A stretch of 64,000 nt of DNA from contig NZ_NERX01000001.1 in the NCBI RefSeq assembly GCF_003063335.1, positions 496,001-560,000 of the forward strand. Direction: 5' to 3'. Of this stretch, positions 1 to 8,282 are shown piece after piece. Source of the DNA: Limnohabitans sp. MMS-10A-192 (GTDB lineage: Bacteria; Pseudomonadota; Gammaproteobacteria; Burkholderiales; Burkholderiaceae_C). Made by a program: the position numbers and the translations under genes. The notes beneath the pieces are model-generated. The model saw only the letters and a list, made by a program, of their open reading frames with translations. It searched no databases and was not told where the DNA came from. Positions within the stretch are counted from its first letter, which is position 1. Every line of letters begins with the position of its first letter.

Positions 1-1155
1 GCCAGCGCCATCGTCACCAACCGAGGCGGGCGCACCTGCCACGCCGCCATCATCGCGCGCGAGTTGGGCATTCCCGCTGTGGTGGGCTGCGGCAACGCCA
101 CTGAGCAATTGAGCGAAGGCACCTTGGTCACCGTCAGCTGTGCAGAGGGCGATACCGGTCACATTTACGATGGCCTGCTGGAAACCGAAATCAGCGAGAT
201 CCAGCGCGGCGTGCTGCCCGAGATCAAAACCAAGATCATGATGAACGTGGGCAACCCTCAGCTGGCATTTGATTTTGCGCAGCTGCCCAATGCAGGTGTG
301 GGCTTGGCCCGCCTGGAGTTCATCATCAACAACAACATCGGTGTGCACCCCAAGGCGATCCTGGACTATCCGGCCATCGATGCGGATTTGAAGAAAGCAG
401 TGGAGTCTGTGGCCCGGGGTCACGCCTCGCCACGTGCTTTTTATGTCGACAAAGTGGCAGAAGGTGTGGCCAGCATTGCGGCTGCGTTCTGGCCCAAGCC
501 GGTGATCGTGCGCTTGTCGGATTTCAAGAGCAACGAGTACCGCAAGCTGATCGGTGGCAGCCGTTACGAGCCTGAAGAAGAAAACCCGATGTTGGGTTTC
601 CGGGGCGCTGCGCGTTACATCAGCGAAGATTTTGGCGAGGCCTTTGCCATGGAGTGCGAAGCCCTCAAGCGGGTGCGCGGTGAAATGGGGTTGACCAATG
701 TGCAGGTCATGGTGCCTTTTGTCCGTACTTTGGGTCAGGCAGAGAAGGTCACCAAGCTGTTGGCCAGCCAAGGTTTGCGCCGTGGCGAGAACGGTCTGAA
801 GGTCATCATGATGTGCGAGGTGCCCAGCAACGCCATTCTGGCCGAGCGCTTCCTTGAATTCTTTGATGGTTTCTCGATCGGCTCCAACGATTTGACCCAG
901 CTCACGCTGGGCCTGGATCGGGACTCTGGCATGGAATTGCTGGCGGTGGACTTTGATGAGCGTGATCCTGCCGTGACGGCCTTGATCGAGCAAGCCATCA
1001 AAGCTTGTTTGGCGCAGGGCAAATACATCGGCATTTGCGGTCAGGGTCCCAGCGATCATCCTGACTTTGCGCACTGGTTGATGGACCGTGGCATCAGTTC
1101 GATTTCGCTGAACCCTGATACGGTCATCGAGACTTGGACGTCGTTGGGTTCTTAA
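1..1155 (+). CDS. ppsA: Phosphoenolpyruvate synthase, C-terminal part (5' end outside window)
   Basis: Converts pyruvate, ATP and water to PEP, AMP and phosphate at the start of gluconeogenesis. The frame is open from base 1, so the N-terminal ATP-grasp region lies upstream of the window. The first residues contain the swivelling phosphohistidine domain motif [11 protein letters not shown]; the His codon at 52-54 is the phosphorylated histidine. The rest is the PEP/pyruvate-binding TIM barrel, with [17 protein letters not shown] and the [11 protein letters not shown] segment, whose Cys is the usual proton donor of this family. PpsA is favoured over PtsI or PpdK by these motifs and by the lone-gene context. 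The sodium symporter gene starts 19 bases downstream and may be co-transcribed. Confidence 0.95.
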   Translation, partial: ASAIVTNRGGRTCHAAIIARELGIPAVVGCGNATEQLSEGTLVTVSCAEGDTGHIYDGLLETEISEIQRGVLPEIKTKIMMNVGNPQLAFDFAQLPNAGVGLARLEFIINNNIGVHPKAILDYPAIDADLKKAVESVARGHASPRAFYVDKVAEGVASIAAAFWPKPVIVRLSDFKSNEYRKLIGGSRYEPEEENPMLGFRGAARYISEDFGEAFAMECEALKRVRGEMGLTNVQVMVPFVRTLGQAEKVTKLLASQGLRRGENGLKVIMMCEVPSNAILAERFLEFFDGFSIGSNDLTQLTLGLDRDSGMELLAVDFDERDPAVTALIEQAIKACLAQGKYIGICGQGPSDHPDFAHWLMDRGISSISLNPDTVIETWTSLGS

Positions 1156-1174
1156 ACCCTTCTCAGGGCATGCG

Positions 1175-3298
1175 ATGAGCAAGTTGGCGCAAGCAGATAT
1201 CACCACAGCTTACCGTTGGCGAATTCATCGCAATGTCCTCATTTACATCGTCATCTTGCTCAGTTTGATGGGGGCGATGGCTTGGGCTGAGCAATGGGGC
1301 CTGTCACGCAACCTGATCGGCCCCATTTTTTTGTTCAGCACGGTGATGATTTACGCCCTGATCGGCATATCGGGGCGAACTTCCGATCAGGATGAATACT
1401 ATGTGGCCGGGCGACGCATTCCGGCCATGTACAACGGCATGGCCACCGCTGCTGATTGGATGAGCGCCGCCTCTTTCATCAGCTTGGCCGGTGCGCTTTA
1501 CTTGCAAGGGTTTTCGGGCAGTGGTCAGCAGCCCGGTGGTTTGGCCTATGTGATGGGCTGGACGGGAGGCTTTTGCCTGGTGGCCTTTTTGATCGCGCCG
1601 CAATTGCGTGCCATGCAGCTGTATACATTGCCTGACTATTTCGACCGCCGTTTTGGTGGGCGCTGGCCCCGCATCATTGCGGCCCTGGCCTCGGTGCTTT
1701 GTTCGTTTACCTATGTGGTCGCGCAAATTTATGGCATTGGCCTGATTGCATCGCGCTTGACGGGTGTTCAGTTCGAGATCGGCATTTTGCTTGGACTGGG
1801 CGGGGTGTTGTTGTGCTCATTCTTGGGTGGCATGCGTGCCATCACTTGGACTCAGGTGGCGCAATACATCATGCTCCTTCTGGCTTTTCTGATCCCCGTG
1901 TCCTGGTTGTCTTACCAACAATTGGGTTCACCTGTGGCGCCGCTGGCCTATGGAGCGCAGCTTTCTCGCATTGAAGCCATTGAGAAAAGGCTGATCCATG
2001 ATCCGGCTGAAATCGAAGTTCGTGAGGAGTATGCACGCCGAGCCCGCGTGTTTGAGGCCCGATTGGTCGACGTAGACCGTGCCATGGTCGACCTTCGCCA
2101 ATCACTGGAAGATGAGATCCGTGAATTGAAATCACAGGGGGCCGACTTTGCGTCGATCGCCAAAGCGCGCCGAGAATTGTTGGCGGTGCCCAAAGATCCC
2201 GCTGCAGCCAAAGAGCAGTGGACCAAGGCCATGCTGGACAACCAAGAGCGGTCATTGCCGCTCGGGGGCATGCCGCCGCATGCCCAGGCTTTTCAGGGGC
2301 AACCAGACGGCAATCCCCAGCAGGTCAAGCAATTCAACGAGTCCAGGTTGAATTTCATGGCCTTGATTTTCTGCTTGATGGTGGGGACTGCAGGTTTGCC
2401 GCATTTGCTGACCCGCTTTTACACCTTGCCATCGGTGGCTGAAACCCGTTCTTCGGTGGCGTGGTCTTTGTTTTTCATTGGTTTGCTGTACCTGAGCGTG
2501 CCGGCATTGGCCGTGCTGGTGAAGTTCGAAGTGCTGAACAACTTGGTGGGCAGCAGCTTTGAGGATTTGCCCAGCTGGATAGCGCAATGGGCTCGCGTGG
2601 ATTCAGGCTTGCTGGAAATCTCGGACGTCAATGGCGATCGGGTTTTGCAATTGGGTGAGCTCAAGCTCGGTGCGGACATGATCATGCTGGCGACCCCCGA
2701 ATTGGGCGGGATGCCGTTTGTTGTTTCGGGTTTGGTGGCAGCCGGGGGCTTGGCCGCAGCCCTGTCCACGGCAGATGGTCTGTTGCTGACCATCAGCAAT
2801 GCATTGGTGCACGACATTGGGCCGGGCAGGGCGCGCAAGCCCAAATCGGCGGAAGGGCGTGTGATCCTGTCTAAATTCGCCTTGCTGGCGGTGGCCATGC
2901 TTGCGGCGGTGGTGGCCGCTTTCAAGCCAGCCCAAATTCTGGCGTTGGTTTCTGCCTCGTTTTCTTTGGCTGCAGCAGCGTTCTTCCCGGGCATGGTGCT
3001 GGGCATGGTCTGGCAACGCGTACACCGCAAAGCCGTTGTGGCTGGCATGTTGTCTGGTCTGGCCGTGACCGTTTATTACCTCGTCTCGAACGCCCAAGGC
3101 TTGCGACATGCGCTCGGCTTGGACCCTCTTGGAGGTTTGTGGTTCGGCATTCAGCCTTTGTCTGCGGGGGTTTTTGGTGTTCCCGTCGGATTTGCGGCCA
3201 TGATTTTGGCCACCTGGCTCTTGTCTCCTCCAACGGGGTCCCATGTCCCATCAGCGCAGGATGCTGCCCCTTCGCTTGGACGCTATCCGGGACTGTGA
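1175..3298 (+). CDS. Sodium:solute symporter, VC_2705-type large subunit family
   Basis: Inner-membrane secondary transporter of the SSS superfamily; the substrate is unknown, with organic acids such as acetate the usual guess for relatives. The motif NGMATAADWMSAASFISLAG (about residues 88-107) is diagnostic of the DhlC/ActP/VC_2705 branch. At 707 aa it is long. It has an extra N-terminal membrane helix (about 23-43) before the canonical first helix. It also has a hydrophilic, charged, helix-rich insertion (about 260-385) and a second hydrophilic segment with an EF-hand-like loop at 484-495 (D484, N486, D488, E495). VC_2705-type transporters usually have a small membrane partner encoded just upstream; here ppsA is upstream instead, so the extra helix may stand in for it (inference). 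ATG 1175 is the only well-placed start. Confidence 0.85.
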   Translation: MSKLAQADITTAYRWRIHRNVLIYIVILLSLMGAMAWAEQWGLSRNLIGPIFLFSTVMIYALIGISGRTSDQDEYYVAGRRIPAMYNGMATAADWMSAASFISLAGALYLQGFSGSGQQPGGLAYVMGWTGGFCLVAFLIAPQLRAMQLYTLPDYFDRRFGGRWPRIIAALASVLCSFTYVVAQIYGIGLIASRLTGVQFEIGILLGLGGVLLCSFLGGMRAITWTQVAQYIMLLLAFLIPVSWLSYQQLGSPVAPLAYGAQLSRIEAIEKRLIHDPAEIEVREEYARRARVFEARLVDVDRAMVDLRQSLEDEIRELKSQGADFASIAKARRELLAVPKDPAAAKEQWTKAMLDNQERSLPLGGMPPHAQAFQGQPDGNPQQVKQFNESRLNFMALIFCLMVGTAGLPHLLTRFYTLPSVAETRSSVAWSLFFIGLLYLSVPALAVLVKFEVLNNLVGSSFEDLPSWIAQWARVDSGLLEISDVNGDRVLQLGELKLGADMIMLATPELGGMPFVVSGLVAAGGLAAALSTADGLLLTISNALVHDIGPGRARKPKSAEGRVILSKFALLAVAMLAAVVAAFKPAQILALVSASFSLAAAAFFPGMVLGMVWQRVHRKAVVAGMLSGLAVTVYYLVSNAQGLRHALGLDPLGGLWFGIQPLSAGVFGVPVGFAAMILATWLLSPPTGSHVPSAQDAAPSLGRYPGL

Positions 3299-3301
3299 AT
3301 T

Positions 3302-3313
3302 TGACGCTATAAT
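3302..3313 (+). promoter_or_regulatory. Promoter of the rpsF operon
   Basis: A perfect TATAAT at 3308-3313 is preceded by TGACGC. The 12-mer TGACGCTATAAT recurs exactly in front of tRNA-Lys at 51866-51877. No good -35 hexamer is seen at 17 bp spacing. Transcription would start near 3320 and give a leader of about 74 nt ahead of rpsF. Confidence 0.7.
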
Positions 3314-3328
3314 CTGAGGCTTCGCCTT

Positions 3329-3357
3329 GCTGCACCCCGACAGACGCTGGGGGCAGC
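3329..3357 (+). promoter_or_regulatory. Leader hairpin before rpsF, possible S6:S18 autoregulatory element
   Basis: GCTGC (3329-3333), a bulged A and CCCC (3335-3338) pair with GGGG (3349-3352) and GCAGC (3353-3357), closing a 10-nt loop. In many bacteria the S6:S18 complex binds a hairpin in the rpsF leader to repress the operon. The position fits that role, but I could not verify the consensus bulge/loop bases. Confidence 0.45.
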
Positions 3358-3393
3358 TTTTCCAACCTTTTGGGTTAACCGCAAGGAGTCTCA

Positions 3394-3759
3394 ATGCGTC
3401 ATTACGAAATCATTTTGCTGATCCATCCCGATCAGTCCGAACAAGTTCCAGCCATGCTGGAGCGTTACAAAGGCATGATCACTGCCGGCGGTGGCAATAT
3501 CCACCGTGTTGAAGACTGGGGCCGCCGTCAGTTGGCATACCAGATCAACAAGCTGGGCAAAGCCCACTACCTGTGCGTGAACATCGAAGCCGACCAGGCC
3601 GTGATGGCTGAACTGGAACACGCGTTCAAGTTCAACGATGCCGTTTTGCGTCACCTGACTGTGCAAAAGAAAAAGGCCGACACCGCTCCTTCGTCCATGA
3701 TGAAGACTGTTGAGCGCGAAGAAGCCCGCAAGTCACAACAAGCCGAATTCGCCGCTTGA
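3394..3759 (+). CDS. rpsF: 30S ribosomal protein bS6
   Basis: Small-subunit platform protein that binds 16S rRNA as a heterodimer with bS18. The protein is 121 aa and begins [19 protein letters not shown], the classic S6 N-terminus. It contains the conserved [11 protein letters not shown] segment and ends in a Glu/Lys/Ala-rich tail. The ATG is preceded by AAGGAG (3382-3387). It is the first gene of rpsF-priB-rpsR-rplI; priB begins 17 bases after its stop. Confidence 0.98.
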   Translation: MRHYEIILLIHPDQSEQVPAMLERYKGMITAGGGNIHRVEDWGRRQLAYQINKLGKAHYLCVNIEADQAVMAELEHAFKFNDAVLRHLTVQKKKADTAPSSMMKTVEREEARKSQQAEFAA

Positions 3760-3776
3760 CACGTGCCTGTTGAGGA

Positions 3777-4064
3777 GTGAACCGTACCGAACTGACCGCC
3801 TGTATTGCCGAGCAAGCCGCTTTGCGATACACACCTGCCGGTTTGCCTGCTCTGGATGTGATCCTCGAGCACGCCTCTGAAGTTCAAGAGGCTGGGCAAA
3901 ACCGAAAAGTCCAGTTGAAAATTCGCGCTTTGGCCATCGGGTCCATTGCCGAAAGACTGGTCAAGCAAGCGGTGGGCAGTGTCTGGACGTTCAAAGGCTT
4001 TTTGGCCACCCCTCGACAAGGCAAAAGTGTCGTGTTGCACATTCAAGAGTTTCAGCAAGATTAA
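3777..4064 (+). CDS. priB: Primosomal replication protein N (PriB)
   Basis: Single-stranded-DNA-binding OB-fold protein of the PriA-PriB-DnaT restart primosome. The protein is 95 aa and starts at GTG 3777 after a TGAGGA ribosome-binding site. The order rpsF-priB-rpsR-rplI is the standard beta/gammaproteobacterial arrangement and settles the identification of a short, fast-evolving protein. The C-terminal pattern (WTFKGFLA...[11 protein letters not shown]) matches the last strands of the PriB OB fold. dnaB, another replication-restart component, follows the operon. Confidence 0.93.
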   Translation: MNRTELTACIAEQAALRYTPAGLPALDVILEHASEVQEAGQNRKVQLKIRALAIGSIAERLVKQAVGSVWTFKGFLATPRQGKSVVLHIQEFQQD

Positions 4065-4078
4065 TTTCAGGAGGCCCC

Positions 4079-4360
4079 ATGGCCACGTTCAAAAAATTCA
4101 ACAAAGACAAGCGCCCAAAGCGCAACACCCAGTCGCTGCTGTTCAAGCGCAAGCGTTTTTGCCGCTTCACAGTGACCGGCGTCGAAGAAATCGACTACAA
4201 AGATGTGGACACATTGCGTGACTTCATCGCCGAAAACGGCAAGATCATTCCTGCTCGTTTGACTGGCACCCGCGCCATCTTCCAGCGTCAGCTCAACACC
4301 GCCATCAAGCGTGCACGCTTCTTGGCCATGTTGCCCTACACCGACCAGCACAAAGTCTAA
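4079..4360 (+). CDS. rpsR: 30S ribosomal protein bS18
   Basis: Platform protein that pairs with bS6. The protein is 93 aa. The conserved core includes [19 protein letters not shown], the [16 protein letters not shown] segment and an Arg-rich end ([19 protein letters not shown]). AGGAGG (4069-4074) lies 4 bases before the ATG. Twelve bases separate it from rplI. Confidence 0.98.
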   Translation: MATFKKFNKDKRPKRNTQSLLFKRKRFCRFTVTGVEEIDYKDVDTLRDFIAENGKIIPARLTGTRAIFQRQLNTAIKRARFLAMLPYTDQHKV

Positions 4361-4371
4361 GGAGAACAACC

Positions 4372-4824
4372 ATGCAAATCATTCTGCTCGAAAAGGTTGT
4401 GAACCTGGGTAATCTGGGTGAGATCGTCAAAGTCAAGGACGGTTACGCACGTAACTTCCTGATCCCCCAAGGCCGCGCACGCCGTGCCACTGAAGCCAAC
4501 AAGGCCGAGTTCGAAGCTCGCCGTGCTGAGCTCGAAAAAGCTGCTGCCGCCAAGTTGGCCGAAGCCCAAGCCCAAGGCGAAAAGCTCGCTGGCCTGGTGG
4601 TCAAGTTGACTCAAAAAGCCGGTGTGGATGGCCGTTTGTTTGGTTCCGTGACCAACCACGACATCGCCGAGGAATTGAACAAACAAGGTTACGCCTTGGT
4701 CAAGTCCCAAATCCGCATGCCTCACGGTCCCATCAAGGTCGTGAGCGATTCCACTGTGTCCGTGGCTTTGCACACCGACGTGGTGGTGGATGTCACTGTG
4801 ACGGTTTACGGCGAAACAGCCTGA
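4372..4824 (+). CDS. rplI: 50S ribosomal protein bL9
   Basis: Large-subunit protein at the L1 stalk base. The 150-aa protein shows the N-terminal L9 signature ([17 protein letters not shown], then [13 protein letters not shown]), a long connecting helix rich in Ala/Glu/Lys (about 40-75) and a C-terminal domain with [11 protein letters not shown]. It has an AAGGAG ribosome-binding site. Last gene of the operon; a strong intrinsic terminator follows at 4847-4876. Confidence 0.98.
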   Translation: MQIILLEKVVNLGNLGEIVKVKDGYARNFLIPQGRARRATEANKAEFEARRAELEKAAAAKLAEAQAQGEKLAGLVVKLTQKAGVDGRLFGSVTNHDIAEELNKQGYALVKSQIRMPHGPIKVVSDSTVSVALHTDVVVDVTVTVYGETA

Positions 4825-4846
4825 TCGTCCGGTTCATCCCGGCAAG

Positions 4847-4876
4847 AGCCGCCAGCGAAAGCTTGGCGGCTTTTTT
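4847..4876 (+). terminator. Intrinsic terminator of the rpsF-rplI operon
   Basis: AGCCGCCA (4847-4854) pairs with TGGCGGCT (4864-4871), extended inward by GC/GC around a GAAA tetraloop with one bulged T. A run of six T follows directly. Confidence 0.9.
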
Positions 4877-4941
4877 ATTGCACTGTGGTCTTTGGTAGTC
4901 ATATGCCAGTTTTCCCTCATTGATCACCGGATTCCCCGTGC

Positions 4942-4962
4942 TTATCCACAGACTTATCCCGT
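4942..4962 (+). promoter_or_regulatory. DnaA-box pair upstream of dnaB
   Basis: A perfect consensus DnaA box TTATCCACA lies at 4942-4950. A second, degenerate copy TTATCCCGT lies at 4954-4962 in the same orientation, 12 bp downstream. Both are in the 186-bp rplI-dnaB spacer, about 50-70 bp ahead of dnaB. DnaA control of dnaB transcription is inferred from position. Confidence 0.55.
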
Positions 4963-5010
4963 GACGGGCTGGCTGGGCCCGAGTACCATGATCTTTTAAG
5001 TTGTGTCCTG

Positions 5011-6435
5011 ATGTCTGCTGTATTTTCAAACCACCTGAACGAATTCCCTGCCGATCTGTCAGCCGACAGCCAAGTGGCCAAATTGCGGGTGCCACCGCAC
5101 TCGATCGAGGCTGAATCCAGTGTCTTGGGCGGGCTTTTGCTCGACAACGGGGCCTGGGACCGCGTGGGTGATTTGCTGGTCGACAACGACTTTTATCGGC
5201 ATGAACACAAGCTGATTTACAGCGCCATTGGCGGCTTGATCAATGCCTCAAAGCCCGCTGATGTGATCACAGTCAGCGAGTATTTGCAAAACCAGGGCAA
5301 ATCCGAAGAAATGGGTGGCTTGACCTACCTGAACTCTTTGGCGCAATACGTGCCCAGTGCCAGCAACATTCGCCGCTACGCCGAGATCGTTCGTGAACGC
5401 TCCATTTTGCGCAAGCTGGTGACGGCCAGTGATGAAATTTCGACCAACGCCTTCAACCCGCAGGGCAAGGCGATTGACCGCATCCTGGACGAAGCTGAAC
5501 AAAAGATTTTCAACATCGGCGAGGAGGGCTCGCGGATGAAGCAGGGTTTCCAGTCGATGGATACCCTGGTGGTGGAGTTGCTGGACCGCGTTCAGGAGAT
5601 GGCCGACAACCCCAATGACATCACTGGCGTGCCCACAGGGTTTTACGACCTGGACCGCATGACCTCGGGCCTGCAGCCTGGCGACATGGTGGTGTTGGCG
5701 GCGCGTCCTTCGATGGGTAAAACCGCTTTTGCGATCAACATTGCGGAGCACGTGGCGCTGAATGAAGGCTTGCCTGTTGCTGTGTTCTCCATGGAAATGG
5801 GCGCCTCCCAGTTGGCCGTTCGTGTGGTCGGATCGATTGGCCGTGTCGACCAGGGTCATTTGCGAACCGGTAAATTGACCGACGAAGAATGGCCGCGCCT
5901 GACGGAAGCCATTGAGAAACTGCGCACGGTGTCCTTGCACATCGATGAAACGCCGGGCCTGACCCCTTCGGAGTTGCGTGCCAACGCCCGCCGCCTGGCG
6001 CGCCAGTGCGGCAAGTTGGGTCTCATCGTGGTGGACTATTTGCAGCTCATGAGTGGCTCGGGGAGCTCTGGCGGTGATAACCGCGCCACCGAACTGGGCG
6101 AGATTTCACGTGGCCTGAAAATGCTGGCCAAAGAGCTGCAGTGTCCGGTCATTGCGCTGTCTCAGCTCAACCGAAGCGTGGAACAGCGCACCGACAAGCG
6201 CCCCATGATGAGTGACTTGCGGGAGTCGGGCGCGATCGAGCAGGATGCCGACATCATCATGTTCATCTACCGCGACGATTACTACAACAAGGATTCCAAA
6301 GATCCTGGTGTGGCAGAAATCATCATTGGCAAACAACGAAACGGTCCCACCGGGACCGTTCGTTTGGCTTTCCTGAAGAATCTGACCCGCTTTGAAAGCT
6401 TGGCCTCGGGAGGCTTGGGCAGCGACGATTACTGA
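5011..6435 (+). CDS. dnaB: Replicative DNA helicase DnaB
   Basis: Hexameric 5'-3' helicase that unwinds DNA at the replication fork and recruits DnaG. The N-terminal domain begins around residue 25 (LRVPPHSIEAESSVLGGLLL). A linker precedes the RecA-like motor with Walker A ARPSMGKT at about 231-238, the VDYLQLMSG Walker B region and the SQLNRSVEQR motif. The 474-aa length is normal and there is no intein. The gene is monocistronic, and the PhoH gene on the opposite strand converges on it with an 18-bp gap. A DnaA-box pair lies upstream. Confidence 0.98.
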   Translation: MSAVFSNHLNEFPADLSADSQVAKLRVPPHSIEAESSVLGGLLLDNGAWDRVGDLLVDNDFYRHEHKLIYSAIGGLINASKPADVITVSEYLQNQGKSEEMGGLTYLNSLAQYVPSASNIRRYAEIVRERSILRKLVTASDEISTNAFNPQGKAIDRILDEAEQKIFNIGEEGSRMKQGFQSMDTLVVELLDRVQEMADNPNDITGVPTGFYDLDRMTSGLQPGDMVVLAARPSMGKTAFAINIAEHVALNEGLPVAVFSMEMGASQLAVRVVGSIGRVDQGHLRTGKLTDEEWPRLTEAIEKLRTVSLHIDETPGLTPSELRANARRLARQCGKLGLIVVDYLQLMSGSGSSGGDNRATELGEISRGLKMLAKELQCPVIALSQLNRSVEQRTDKRPMMSDLRESGAIEQDADIIMFIYRDDYYNKDSKDPGVAEIIIGKQRNGPTGTVRLAFLKNLTRFESLASGGLGSDDY

Positions 6436-6453
6436 TCGTCGCCGCTGAGCAAC

Positions 6454-8121
6454 TCAGAGCGTTTCGCTGGCGAAGTCAGCCAAGCGAGAGCGCTCACCGC
6501 GCGCCAGCGTGATGTGTCCGCCATGGGCCCAGCCCTTGAAACGGTCCACGGCATAAGTCAAGCCTGAGGAGCCTTCTGTCAGGTAGGGCGTGTCGATCTG
6601 GGCCAGGTTGCCCATGCAGATGATCTTGGTGCCCGGACCAGCCCGCGTGATCAAGGTTTTCATCTGCTTGGGCGTCAGGTTTTGCGCTTCATCGATGATC
6701 ACGTACTTGTTCATGAAGGTGCGACCCCGCATGAAGTTCATGCTTTTGATCTTGATCCGGCTCTTGATCAGTTCATTGGTGGCCGCGCGCCCCCATTCGC
6801 CCGCATTGCCGCCATCGCCCTTGGCCAGAAACTCCAGGTTGTCGTCGAGTGCGCCCATCCAGGGGCCCATTTTCTCTTCTTCGGTGCCCGGCAAGAAGCC
6901 AATGTCTTCGCCCACGCTCACGGTTGCGCGGGTCATGATGATTTCGGTGTAGCGGCGATCGTCCAGAACCTGCGTCAACCCCGCGGCCAAGGCCATCAAT
7001 GTTTTACCGGTACCTGCGGTGCCCGCCAGCGTCACAAAGTCCACATCGGGGTCGGTGAGCAGGTTCATGGCGAAGTTCTGTTCGCGGTTGCGTGTGGTCA
7101 CGCCCCAGACCGCGTTCTTTTGCGAGGTGAAGTCCTTGAGCGTGCGCAGCACGGCGGTCTTGCCGCGGATTTCGGTCACGCGGGCATACAAGCTGGGCTC
7201 GCCTGGGGCTTCAAAGTACACAAATTGGTTCATGAACAGGCTGGGCACGATGGGGCCTGTGATGCGGTAATAGGTGTGTGTCCCTTGCTGCCAGCTTTCC
7301 ACGGTTTTTCCATGCTTGGTCCAGAAGTCGGTGGGCAGAGCCAAAGAGCCTGGGTAGAGCAGGTCGCCGTCTTCCAGTGTCTTGTCGTTCTGGTAGTCCT
7401 CGGCCTGCAGGCCCAAAGCGCGGGCCTTGACCCGCATGTTGATGTCCTTGGAAACCAACACCACTTCTCGGGGCTTGTGCAGCTCGCCCAAGGCTTTGAC
7501 CACGCCCAGAATCTGGTTGTCGGCTTTGCCTTGAGGCAAGGCCAGCGGCAAGCTCAGGTCCAGCGCTTGCGTCTGGAAAAAAAGTTGCCCCAAAGCATCG
7601 GTGTAACCCGTTGTGTTCAAGGGCGAGCCTTTGCCCAAGTCTGCGCCTTGGGCTGACGCGAGGGCGTCCAGCGAGCGGCTGGCCTGGCGCGCATTGCGGG
7701 CCACTTCGGTCATGCCTTTTTTGTGACCGTCCAGCTCTTCCAGCACGATCATGGGCAAGAAGACATCATGTTCTTCAAACCGGAACAGACTCATCGGGTC
7801 ATGCATCAGCACATTGGTGTCCAGCACAAACAGCTTCGTTGGACCTGTATGGCGTTTGCTGCGCGTCGGTTTGGTTTTTTCGCGCCCGCTTTCACGGGAG
7901 TCGGGGGCGGCAGCTTGTGGCGCTGCGGCCAATGGGGCGGTGTCACGAACAGCGGCGGTCTTGCTCGGCTTGCCTGTGCGTTTGGCGTTGCGGGACTCTT
8001 GCGATGGCACGGGCTTGTTCGTCGCCTCTGGTGCTGCGCTTTCATGGTCATCGGGCTGGGTGTCGAAAGCCTTGTGGGTCAGACGGCTGGCGCGTTGGGT
8101 GGGAGCGGGTGGCAGTGGCAT
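6454..8121 (-). CDS. PhoH2-type protein: PIN domain fused to PhoH ATPase
   Basis: Predicted RNA-acting toxin-like ribonuclease/helicase fusion. The PIN domain begins near residue 96 with the acidic motif FVLDTNVLMHDP (D101). A linker leads to the PhoH ATPase, with Walker A GTAGTGKT near 367-374 and the Walker B-like VIIDEAQN. Characterised PhoH2 proteins are sequence-specific RNA-unwinding RNases. The first 95 residues are a low-complexity Ala/Pro/Lys/Arg/Ser extension with no recognisable domain; ATG 8121 is nonetheless supported by an AGAGGC ribosome-binding site. Usually called PhoH family protein; the cellular role in betaproteobacteria is unclear. No small antitoxin-like gene is adjacent. 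Confidence 0.9.
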   Translation of the reverse strand: MPLPPAPTQRASRLTHKAFDTQPDDHESAAPEATNKPVPSQESRNAKRTGKPSKTAAVRDTAPLAAAPQAAAPDSRESGREKTKPTRSKRHTGPTKLFVLDTNVLMHDPMSLFRFEEHDVFLPMIVLEELDGHKKGMTEVARNARQASRSLDALASAQGADLGKGSPLNTTGYTDALGQLFFQTQALDLSLPLALPQGKADNQILGVVKALGELHKPREVVLVSKDINMRVKARALGLQAEDYQNDKTLEDGDLLYPGSLALPTDFWTKHGKTVESWQQGTHTYYRITGPIVPSLFMNQFVYFEAPGEPSLYARVTEIRGKTAVLRTLKDFTSQKNAVWGVTTRNREQNFAMNLLTDPDVDFVTLAGTAGTGKTLMALAAGLTQVLDDRRYTEIIMTRATVSVGEDIGFLPGTEEEKMGPWMGALDDNLEFLAKGDGGNAGEWGRAATNELIKSRIKIKSMNFMRGRTFMNKYVIIDEAQNLTPKQMKTLITRAGPGTKIICMGNLAQIDTPYLTEGSSGLTYAVDRFKGWAHGGHITLARGERSRLADFASETL

Positions 8122-8159
8122 GGACGAAAGCCTCTTGAAAAAGTGAAACGGATGCCGTT

Positions 8160-8194
8160 AAAAAAGAAAAAGCCGCCTGGAGGCCAAGGCGGCT
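8160..8194 (-). terminator. Intrinsic terminator after bcp
   Basis: Read on the minus strand, AGCCGCCT (8194-8187) pairs with AGGCGGCT (8178-8171), followed by TTTTTC and a further T run (8170-8160). It lies between the bcp stop (8283) and the PhoH2 start (8121), so it ends bcp transcription. Confidence 0.85.
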
Positions 8195-8282
8195 TTTACG
8201 TGGTGTGTGGGGCTGATTTTCACCGGCATGAATTCATTATGCACGAGCCCTGTGACAACTATCGAGAAATGATTTTAAAAAA

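Noticed and set aside
3276-3281. TTGGAC as the -35 of the rpsF promoter
   Set aside because: The spacer to TATAAT at 3308 would be 26 bp, too long for sigma-70; it lies inside the symporter gene.
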